Source: Stigmatella ashevillena
GTDB taxonomy: Bacteria; Myxococcota; Myxococcia; Myxococcales; Myxococcaceae
Assembly: GCF_028368975.1 (NCBI RefSeq)
Contig: NZ_JAQNDM010000002.1
Location: 8,798,425-8,862,424 of the forward strand
Direction: 5' to 3'
Length of the DNA: 64,000 nt
The first letter of the stretch is position 1, and each line of letters opens with the position of its first letter. This document shows, in pieces, positions 54,430 through 61,537 of the stretch. The notes under the pieces were generated by a model. That model did no database searches. It saw only the letters and a program-made list of their open reading frames with translations, and had not been told where the DNA came from. A program made the position numbers and the translations under genes.

Positions 54430-54990
54430 ATGCGCACGGTTCTTGGAGTCGGGGTTGTCCTGGCGCTGACGGGGTGCGCGAAAAACCCCGCCCTCCCGCT
54501 GCTCGTCGAGGATGGGCAGACCCAGCGGGCCTCTCTCACCGGCGCCAGTTCCTCCCAAGGGGGGCCCCTGTACTTCGAGGTGAAGCGCTACCCGGGCGGG
54601 GAGCCCTACAGCGTGGCGAGTGACCGGGGCAGCGTGGTGCTGCTGGATGTGTGGGCCACGTGGTGCGAGCCGTGCCGGGACGCTCTGCCGCTCTATGAGC
54701 AGATCGCCAAGGAGTATGGTTCGCGAGGCCTCAAGGTGTATGCGCTGAACGTGGACGAGGACGAGCGCGCCATTCCCGCCTTCCTGGCAGAAACCAAGGT
54801 CGCGCTTCCCATCCTCGTAGACATCAACGCGGCGGTGGCGGAGAAGACACTGAAGGTGCGGATGATGCCCACCACGTTCCTGGTGGACCGCCAGGGGGTG
54901 GTGCGCTTCGTCCATGAGGGCTTCGCGGAGGAGTTCCTCCAGAAGTACCAGACGGAAATCGAACAGCTTCTCGCAGAACGAGCGGAGTGA
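54430..54990 (+). CDS. TlpA/ResA-like thioredoxin lipoprotein
   Basis: A 186-residue protein with a lipobox (LALTGC, Cys16) and a thioredoxin fold. The redox motif is WATWCEPCRDALPLYEQ (Cys79, Cys82), with a conserved cis-Pro region KVRMMPTTFLVDRQGVVRFV. It would work as a membrane-anchored thiol-disulfide reductase outside the cytoplasm. It follows mpl by two bases and precedes the monophosphatase. Confidence 0.9.
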   Translation: MRTVLGVGVVLALTGCAKNPALPLLVEDGQTQRASLTGASSSQGGPLYFEVKRYPGGEPYSVASDRGSVVLLDVWATWCEPCRDALPLYEQIAKEYGSRGLKVYALNVDEDERAIPAFLAETKVALPILVDINAAVAEKTLKVRMMPTTFLVDRQGVVRFVHEGFAEEFLQKYQTEIEQLLAERAE

Positions 54991-55006
54991 AGGAGAGGAA
55001 CGGGCC

Positions 55007-55825
55007 ATGGAACAGGAGACGCCCGCGGCGCTGCGCCGCATCGCGGAAGAGGCAGCCCGGCTGGGAGGCCGGATCCTCGCCGAGCGCTTTCTGGGAGAGC
55101 GCACCATTGAGCTCAAGGGCAGCAGCTCGAATCTGGTGACCGACGCGGACAAGGCGTCGGAGGCCGCGCTGCTCGAGTTCCTGCGCGCGCACTATCCGCA
55201 CCACGCCATCCTGGCCGAGGAGAGTGGCATCTCCCAGGGCACGGGACTTCGGTGGCTCATTGATCCGCTGGATGGCACGACGAACTACGCTCACCGCGTC
55301 CCGCATTTCTGCGTCAGCCTGGCCGTGGATGGGCCGCAGGGGGTGCTGGCCGGGGTGGTGTACGACCCGATGTTGGATGAACTCTTCTCGGCGGCCCGGG
55401 GAGAGGGGGCCACGCTCAATGGCCGCCCCTTGAAGGCCAGCGAGACGACGCAGATGGAGCGGGCCCTGTTGTGCACGGGGTTCCCCTACGACGTGCGCGA
55501 GCGCCCGGATGGCCCAGTGGGGCTCTTCAGCCGCATTGTCCGCCGCGCTCAGGGCATCCGCCGCACGGGGAGCGCCGCCTTGGATCTGGCCTATGTGGCC
55601 GCGGGGCGCTTCGACGGCTTCTTCGAGTTCGGACTCAAGCCCTGGGACATCGGCGCGGGCTCGCTGCTGGTGCAAGAGGCGGGCGGGCTGATGGAGCAGA
55701 TCGACGGCCGGCCCTTCGATGTGATGCGCGGAGACGTGCTGGCCAGTGCGCCAGGGGTGGCGGCCGAGTTCCAGAAGGAGTGCCACCTGTTCCTCCAGGA
55801 GCTGGGCCGGATTCCCCGCGCCTAG
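55007..55825 (+). CDS. inositol monophosphatase family protein
   Basis: A 272-residue protein with the Mg-dependent phosphatase motifs: [27 protein letters not shown], and [20 protein letters not shown]. It would hydrolyse inositol-1-phosphate or related sugar phosphates. AAGGAGAGG before the ATG at 55007 fixes the start. Its stop overlaps the stop of the convergent exporter gene by 3 bases (55822-55825). Confidence 0.92.
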   Translation: MEQETPAALRRIAEEAARLGGRILAERFLGERTIELKGSSSNLVTDADKASEAALLEFLRAHYPHHAILAEESGISQGTGLRWLIDPLDGTTNYAHRVPHFCVSLAVDGPQGVLAGVVYDPMLDELFSAARGEGATLNGRPLKASETTQMERALLCTGFPYDVRERPDGPVGLFSRIVRRAQGIRRTGSAALDLAYVAAGRFDGFFEFGLKPWDIGAGSLLVQEAGGLMEQIDGRPFDVMRGDVLASAPGVAAEFQKECHLFLQELGRIPRA

Positions 55826-56433
55826 AAGAAGCTCTCCGGGATGAAGATGATGTCGCCGGGCTGGAGCAGGAAGTTCTTCTCTCGGCCCACGCCGATGTCT
55901 TCCACGGGCACTCGGATCTTCCGCTCCTGGCCATCCACCAGCCGGGTCACGTTGGTGCTGTTCTTCGCCGCCAGCTTGGTGAAGCCCCCGGCCACGGTGA
56001 TGGCCTGGATGATGGTCATCTCCCCTTCGTAGGGGAACGTGCCGGGCTTTTGAACTTCGCCGAAGACGAAGATCTTCTTCGAGTTGTACTCGCGGATGAG
56101 CACGGCCACCTGGGGGTTGCGCAGGTAGCGGGCCAGGCAGTCGCGCAGCGCGTCCGCGGCGGTGCTGGAGGTGCGGCCCTCCAGCGTCACTTTGCCGCAC
56201 AGGGGATAGTCGATGGTGCCCTCGGGCGACACGAGCCAGATGCCCGAGTGGTCAGGCTCCTGGAAGACGCGCACCTCCACCACGTCCCCGGCGCCCAGGG
56301 TGTTGCTCGCGGTGGCGGCCCGGCGGGCCTCTTGCTCCGAGGGCAGCGGCAGGTTGGGCACGGGGGGGGCCGAGCGGCAGGCCAGCACCGTGGCAACCAT
56401 CAGGGACAGCACGAGGGGAGGGCAGGGGCGCAT
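55822..56433 (-). CDS. Wza-like outer-membrane polysaccharide export lipoprotein
   Basis: A 203-residue protein with a lipobox at about VLAC (Cys19). It has a polysaccharide export domain ([56 protein letters not shown]), a SLBB repeat ([20 protein letters not shown]) and an ending [15 protein letters not shown]. It lacks the C-terminal transmembrane helix of classical Wza. In myxobacteria such short OPX proteins need a separate beta-barrel partner, and the gene next to it fits; the pair resembles WzaB/WzpB of M. xanthus. This assignment is by analogy. Confidence 0.85.
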   Translation of the reverse strand: MRPCPPLVLSLMVATVLACRSAPPVPNLPLPSEQEARRAATASNTLGAGDVVEVRVFQEPDHSGIWLVSPEGTIDYPLCGKVTLEGRTSSTAADALRDCLARYLRNPQVAVLIREYNSKKIFVFGEVQKPGTFPYEGEMTIIQAITVAGGFTKLAAKNSTNVTRLVDGQERKIRVPVEDIGVGREKNFLLQPGDIIFIPESFF

Positions 56434-56443
56434 CGGCGAAGGC

Positions 56444-57709
56444 TCAGTACACCAGTGACAGCCGAAGGTAGCCTTCGTTGCGCGTGTAGTTCAGGCCCGA
56501 GCCCTCCAGGGAGGAGGAGCGCGTGCTCAGCAGATAGCCCACCGCGCCGAGCAGCCAGGGCTTGAACTGGTAGTCCGCTCCCAGGTCCAGGCCCAGCATC
56601 GTGTCCGAGCGTGGGTCTGCCACGTCATAAAAGCCCAGCAGGTCCACCGACACGAGGCCGCGCAGCGTCAGCTTGCCTCCGAACAGGGTCCGGGCTTCGG
56701 CGAAGAGCCGGTCATCGCGATACAGCCCGTAGGCGGCCACCGGGTCCAGGGTCCGGTAGTAACCGGCCTTGAAGGTCATGGTGGGGCTGAACAGGTAGGT
56801 GCCGTCAAGCTGGGCGATAAGGGTATTGCCCCCGGACGAGCCGAAGTTGTGTCCCCAGCCCAGCTTCGCGGTGGCGCTGATCTTCGAAGAAACCAGGCCC
56901 GCCAGGCCCGCCGAGACGCGCAGCAGCAGGGCATCCGGCGAGCTTCCCTGGAAGTAGCTGCGGTAGTCCAGGTCCGTGTCCAGCACCAGCGCCGTCTTGG
57001 GAAGGAAGCGCCAGCGCCCATCCAGCCCGGCGCGCAGGGTGCTGCTGTCGAAGTTGTCGACCCTGAGCGGGTCACACACCTCCTCGATGCAGCCGATGGG
57101 AATGGATCGCCCCACGGGCGAGAAGAACTCCACACCCCAGGAGGCTTCGGGCGTCACTTCGAAGGCCCCCCCGCCCGGCTTGATGGGGACGCTGGCTCGC
57201 AGCTCGTTGAAGAGCGACAGGACGCCCGCCCCCAGCGCCACGTTGCGCGTCTGGTCCGTGCGCAGGAGCTGATCCGACACGATGAGCCCCACGGGGGCGT
57301 TCGGGTTGAAAGTGGCCGTCACGTCCGCGGCCCCTTCCAGGTGGGAGGCATACGTCGACTGCTCCGTCAGCAGCCCCGTGTAGCGCACGTACTCCAGGTA
57401 CGCCGAGGCATTGAGGGCCATTCGCGGAGAGGGCACCTCCATCCGCACTCCAGGCCGCAGCCGCAGCACCAACTCGCCGGAGAGGTTGTCCGAGACGTCA
57501 TTCGGATCGGGCGTGGAGGGATCCAGGAAGTAGCCCACCCCGGAGTCGATCCGCGTCTCCAGATCCAGGAAGGGGTGCAGGCGTCCGTCACCGACCTTGA
57601 AGCCGTTACCGCCCGGTGCGCCGCCCGCAATCTGGGCGGCTCCCGTGACAGGTAAAAGCGTCGCCAGCAGCGCGCACAATGCCCCTCGGATGTGCCCAGG
57701 CTGCATCAT
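56444..57709 (-). CDS. outer-membrane beta-barrel protein, likely exporter partner
   Basis: About 421 residues. It has a signal peptide ([17 protein letters not shown]) and many alternating strands ([51 protein letters not shown]), ending LRLSLVY with an aromatic last residue. It is likely the integral porin through which polymer leaves, working with the neighbouring OPX lipoprotein. The ATG at 57709 gives the best signal peptide; 57706 is an alternative. Confidence 0.75.
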   Translation of the reverse strand: MMQPGHIRGALCALLATLLPVTGAAQIAGGAPGGNGFKVGDGRLHPFLDLETRIDSGVGYFLDPSTPDPNDVSDNLSGELVLRLRPGVRMEVPSPRMALNASAYLEYVRYTGLLTEQSTYASHLEGAADVTATFNPNAPVGLIVSDQLLRTDQTRNVALGAGVLSLFNELRASVPIKPGGGAFEVTPEASWGVEFFSPVGRSIPIGCIEEVCDPLRVDNFDSSTLRAGLDGRWRFLPKTALVLDTDLDYRSYFQGSSPDALLLRVSAGLAGLVSSKISATAKLGWGHNFGSSGGNTLIAQLDGTYLFSPTMTFKAGYYRTLDPVAAYGLYRDDRLFAEARTLFGGKLTLRGLVSVDLLGFYDVADPRSDTMLGLDLGADYQFKPWLLGAVGYLLSTRSSSLEGSGLNYTRNEGYLRLSLVY

Positions 57710-57932
57710 GGCTCGGACGAACACTCCGGGAAACGATTCCCCATTCCTTTCCTGGCAACAGACCTGCTCGCGTCATAACACGCAGCGTCGAGTGGCCCAG
57801 AAAATACTGCCTTCTCCGAGTCCTAGGGACAGGCCCTGCCGGGGCAGGCTTGTCACACCGGGGACTGATCAGATTGCAATTATGAAGCGTGACCGGATCC
57901 GCCACACCGCGGTGCTTCGAGTCGTGGGGGAC

Positions 57933-58511
57933 TCAAAGGGTGGGGCTGGCGGGAGGCGGACGGGCGATGACGTCGGGGGGCGTGCGGGGCTGGGTGGGGT
58001 CTCCCCCGGGCAGATCCCTCGGCTCCTCCACTTCGACGGAGAGGTTTTCGTCCGTGCGGAACAGGAGTTGGCCGATGCACTCCTCGGTCTCGGCGCTCAA
58101 CTGAGACACCTTCTGCCGGGCGATCATCACCTTGGTGTACTCGTGCTCGCTGGAGGTGCTGTCGCGGCGGGCCACGGCCTCTTGAAGGGCCACGTCCGCC
58201 TGCTCGGAGATGCGCAGCAGCCCCTTGGTCTGCGTGAGCTTCTCGTTGACGCAGTTGACCTTCACCATGTCCTTGGTGCCGCGGGCCTCGGTGAGCTTGA
58301 GCTGCACTTCCGTCAGCACCCCGCGCATGATGCCGAGGGCTTGGGCGCTGCGCTGAAGCTTGTCCGGATCGGGCACCTCACTGGCTTTTTCCAGCGGGGC
58401 CCGGGTGGGGGCAGGCGGGAGCACTCCCGGCGCACGGGGGCTCTGCGCCAGGGAGGCGCCCGCCGCGAGCAGGACGGCCAACGATGCGACGATGCGCGTG
58501 GTGCGGCTCAA
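57933..58511 (-). CDS. secreted helical hypothetical protein
   Basis: About 192 residues. A TTG start at 58511 has a GGAG upstream. It has a signal peptide (VASLAVLLAAGASLAQ), then a helical domain (IMRGVLTEVQLKLTEARGTK, VNCVNEKLTQTKGLLRISEQ) and a Pro-rich tail. It lies between the beta-barrel gene and the motility-type genes. I do not recognise a family; an adaptor in the periplasm is possible. Confidence 0.65.
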   Translation of the reverse strand: MSRTTRIVASLAVLLAAGASLAQSPRAPGVLPPAPTRAPLEKASEVPDPDKLQRSAQALGIMRGVLTEVQLKLTEARGTKDMVKVNCVNEKLTQTKGLLRISEQADVALQEAVARRDSTSSEHEYTKVMIARQKVSQLSAETEECIGQLLFRTDENLSVEVEEPRDLPGGDPTQPRTPPDVIARPPPASPTL

Positions 58512-58587
58512 CCGTGTCTCCGGCCTGGAAAGGAAGAAAGCCTTTCGAGCGTAGAAGTGAGAGGCGGGGGTGTCAAACGCGCACACG

Positions 58588-59940
58588 CTACCCTGTGGGC
58601 GACAGGAGGAAAGGATAGGCGACCGACACTTCGTCATCGGGCTTGAAGGGGAAGACCCAGCTGCGAATGACGGTGCGGATGCAGCTGCCCACGGCCTCGT
58701 TGCCCAGGGTGTTCTCCTCGATGTCGATGTCGCTCGTGCGCCCAGAGGGTTTGATGGTGAATCGCACCACCACCTTGCCCTTGAGGCTGGGATTGCGCTT
58801 GAGCTCTTTCTCGTAGCACCCCTGAATGGCCTTCAGGCGGGCTTTGATGTAGCGCGACAGCGCCTCCCGGTCCACGTCGCCGCTGTCCACCTCGGGGGTG
58901 GCTTCCTTGACGCGGCCCACCACCGTCACTTCCTTCTTGGTGCCCAGGTCCACGTTGCCACCGCCCCGGGTGCCCACCTCGCCGATGCTCGCCACGCTGC
59001 CGGTTCCACCGCCCCGGGGGCCTCCCGCCGCCACGGACTCGGTGGTGGCCACGCCTACGCCGCCCGCGCCCGCCAATGCCTCGGCGATCTCATTGCCTCC
59101 GGTACCGCTTCCGAGGATGTCCGCGAACGCCCCGCCGCCGCTGCCGCTGCCTGAGGCGCCGAGAATCTTCAAGAGCCCCTTGCTGGAGACCTTCTTGACG
59201 AGTTCCGCGCGCTGCTCGGCCTGATTCGAGGGGCGCGGGGCTGCCGGCTTGGCCTCTTCGGGGTCCTTCTTTTCCGTGGGCTTCTCGGCCTTGTCCTCGG
59301 AGCTCGGCTGGGGTTTCTCGGCCACGGGCTCTTCCCGGAGGAGCTTCTGGGGGATGATCTCCGCCCGGACGAAGCGGTCCTCCAGCTCATCCAGCGACAG
59401 CTCGGCCTCAAGTGGGGGGGCCGAGGAGACGATGAAGAGGCCCCACGCCAGGTGCAGCAGGAGCGAGCTGGCGAGGATGGCGAAGAAGACGCGATCCATC
59501 GTCTTCCAGACGCTGCCCTTCACGCCGGGGGGAAGCTGGGGCTTCTCTGTCTCCGTCGGGGGGATGAACTGGAAGAAGAGGGTGACGTCGCCCACCTCCA
59601 CCTTGCCGCGCGCCGTGTCTTCCAGCGGCAGCACGTAGACCGGGCCGCGCTCCTGCGCCAGGCCCTGCTTGCGCAGCCGGGTGAGGTCCACGTCGGAGGC
59701 GCCCTGATGGATCCGGCCCTGCATCGTGTCGTCGAACACGAGCTGGTACTGGTTGTTGCGGTTCTCGAAGAGGGCGAACTTCGCGGGCAGGTCGTCGTGG
59801 GGCGGCAGGATGAGGGTGTTCTTCCCATCGTGCCCGATGGTGATGTCCTCGCGCAGGACGTGCCGCTCTTCGAGGATGCGGTCGCCTTGGATGATGCCGA
59901 CGCGCAACAGCTTGCTGTGCTGGGGCTGAGGAGACGCCAT
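58588..59940 (-). CDS. GltG/PglI-like FHA-TonB-type protein
   Basis: A 450-residue protein. The N-terminal domain (10-125) looks FHA-like (VLREDITIGHDGKNTLILPP). A transmembrane helix follows at about 151-172 (VFFAILASSLLLHLAWGLFI), then a charged Pro/Lys linker. The C-terminal AgmX/PglI domain (about 360-450) reads RLKAIQGCYEKELKRNPSLK then GKVVVRFTIKPSGRTSDIDI. In M. xanthus such proteins couple the inner-membrane motor to outer parts of the gliding or spore-coat machine. Gene order matches gltD-gltE-gltF-gltG. Which paralogous module it belongs to is not clear. Confidence 0.8.
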   Translation of the reverse strand: MASPQPQHSKLLRVGIIQGDRILEERHVLREDITIGHDGKNTLILPPHDDLPAKFALFENRNNQYQLVFDDTMQGRIHQGASDVDLTRLRKQGLAQERGPVYVLPLEDTARGKVEVGDVTLFFQFIPPTETEKPQLPPGVKGSVWKTMDRVFFAILASSLLLHLAWGLFIVSSAPPLEAELSLDELEDRFVRAEIIPQKLLREEPVAEKPQPSSEDKAEKPTEKKDPEEAKPAAPRPSNQAEQRAELVKKVSSKGLLKILGASGSGSGGGAFADILGSGTGGNEIAEALAGAGGVGVATTESVAAGGPRGGGTGSVASIGEVGTRGGGNVDLGTKKEVTVVGRVKEATPEVDSGDVDREALSRYIKARLKAIQGCYEKELKRNPSLKGKVVVRFTIKPSGRTSDIDIEENTLGNEAVGSCIRTVIRSWVFPFKPDDEVSVAYPFLLSPTG

Positions 59941-59960
59941 GGAGTCCGGGGAGGGCAGTC

Positions 59961-60209
59961 CTAGAAAGGTTGCTTGTCCACGCTCTGGACAACCTGGGGA
60001 ACGAAGCTCTCGGGGCGGTTGAGCTCTTCGAAGTTCAGGTTCGAGCGCTGGAGAATGTAGAAGGCCTGGGGTTTCTGGATCTTTCCCTCGACGGTGATGG
60101 CTTCCAGGCGGATGACCTTCTTCTTCTTGGAGTTCTCGGTCGTGGGCGTGTCCTGGGCGGCCGCGGCGGCGGCAGCGAGCATCAAGAACAGGGCAAGGAA
60201 GGTTTTCAT
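59961..60209 (-). CDS. small secreted protein, GltF-position
   Basis: An 82-residue protein with a signal peptide (MKTFLALFLMLAAAAAAAQD) and mature part VIRLEAITVEGKIQKPQAFY with RSNLNFEELNRPESF. It lies between the TPR lipoprotein and the GltG-like protein, as GltF-type genes do. The role is unknown beyond association with the module. Confidence 0.75.
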   Translation of the reverse strand: MKTFLALFLMLAAAAAAAQDTPTTENSKKKKVIRLEAITVEGKIQKPQAFYILQRSNLNFEELNRPESFVPQVVQSVDKQPF

Positions 60210-60220
60210 GGGGACGGCCT

Positions 60221-61537
60221 CTACTTCTTGTCGTCGGTGGCCAGCTTAGCCGAGCTGGGGGGCGGTGTCGCAGGGGGGGAGGGCTCCTCGGACTTCTGGG
60301 CCTTGCGCTGCTGGTCGCGCTTCTCCCGTTCCCGGCGGCGTTCTTCCTTGTCAATGCCTTTCCGGGCATCCTTGAGATACTGCTCTACCCGGTCGTCCTT
60401 GCCGCCCAGGCCCCGGTACTGCTCGAAGAACGCGATGGACGTCTTGAAGCGCTCCAGGGGGTCCATGCCCTCGGGCTCCAGGTCCAGGTAGAGGATGGCG
60501 AGGTTGAACAGGGCGTCGGCCAGGGTGGGCTGGAGCTTGAGTGCCTGCTCGTATTCGGCCTTGGCGCGGGCAAATTGCCCCAGGCCCCGGTAGGCGTTGC
60601 CCAGGTTGAGCCTCGCGGAGACGAAGTCGGAGGCGGACTTCACGGCGGCCTCCAGCTCCGTCACCGCCGCCGCGTAGTCCTGGGCTTCGTTGAGCAGGGC
60701 GCCGTAGTTGTTACGGGCTTCAGCGAAGTCCGGCCGCAACTGCACGGCCCGCTTGAAGCTGTCGAGGGCCAGGAAGCGCTCATGGAGCGTCAGCTGGACC
60801 ACGCCCACGGCATTGTGGGTGGTTGCATCCCGCGGGGCGATGGCGAGGGCGTTTTCCAGCACCATGCGGGCCAGCTCGTATTTCTTCTCGAGGAAATACA
60901 CCTGGGCCAGCACCTGCATGGCCTTCACGTAGCGCTCGTCCACCTTGAGGGCGCGCTTGGCTTCGGTGGCCGCCGCGTCCAGCTTCTGCTGGTGGAGCAA
61001 CACGAAGGCCAGCGCCGCGCGAAGGGTGACCGCGTCCTGCCGGGCTTCCAGCTTCTGGCGCAGCTCCGCCTCGATGTTCGTGGCCCGTCCGGTGCGGCAG
61101 GAGAGCCGGGCAAGGTAGTCCCAGGCGGCTTCCTGGTCTGGCTTCAGCTCCAGGGCCTTGCGGTAGGCCTGCTCGGCCTGGTCCAGCCTTCCCCTGCGCT
61201 CCCGGATGACGCCCAGGTTGGTCCATGCAGGGTCCAGCGAGGGATTGGTTTTCAGCAGTGCTTCCAGGCCGCGCTCCGCGGCATCCCACTCGCCGCGCTG
61301 GGCCACATCCACCGCGCGCTCGAAGTCCGCGCGAGATGGGTCCTCCTGAGGGGAACGGGTGGATGGCGCCTGGGAAGAGGCCTTGGGCGTGGCCTTCTCT
61401 GGGGCTTTTCCGGGGGCCTTTTCCGGAGCCTGCTCCTGGGGCGCGGATTCAGTAGGCGTGGGGCGTGGCGGGGGAGGAGAAGCGCAGGCAGCGCCCAGCA
61501 GCAGGCTCAGGCATGCGGAGCGCCAGCGCGGGCTCAT
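60221..61537 (-). CDS. TPR-repeat lipoprotein, GltE/AglT-like
   Basis: A 438-residue protein with a lipobox (GAAC, Cys18), a Pro/Ala-rich spacer, then about eight TPR-like helical pairs (NLGVIRERRGRLDQAEQAYR, LDSFKRAVQLRPDFAEARNN, NLGNAYRGLGQFARAKAEYE) and a basic C-terminal tail. TPR lipoproteins of this kind hold the outer-membrane side of Glt/Nfs complexes. The ATG overlaps the stop of the upstream TPR gene by ATGA. Confidence 0.82.
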   Translation of the reverse strand: MSPRWRSACLSLLLGAACASPPPPRPTPTESAPQEQAPEKAPGKAPEKATPKASSQAPSTRSPQEDPSRADFERAVDVAQRGEWDAAERGLEALLKTNPSLDPAWTNLGVIRERRGRLDQAEQAYRKALELKPDQEAAWDYLARLSCRTGRATNIEAELRQKLEARQDAVTLRAALAFVLLHQQKLDAAATEAKRALKVDERYVKAMQVLAQVYFLEKKYELARMVLENALAIAPRDATTHNAVGVVQLTLHERFLALDSFKRAVQLRPDFAEARNNYGALLNEAQDYAAAVTELEAAVKSASDFVSARLNLGNAYRGLGQFARAKAEYEQALKLQPTLADALFNLAILYLDLEPEGMDPLERFKTSIAFFEQYRGLGGKDDRVEQYLKDARKGIDKEERRREREKRDQQRKAQKSEEPSPPATPPPSSAKLATDDKK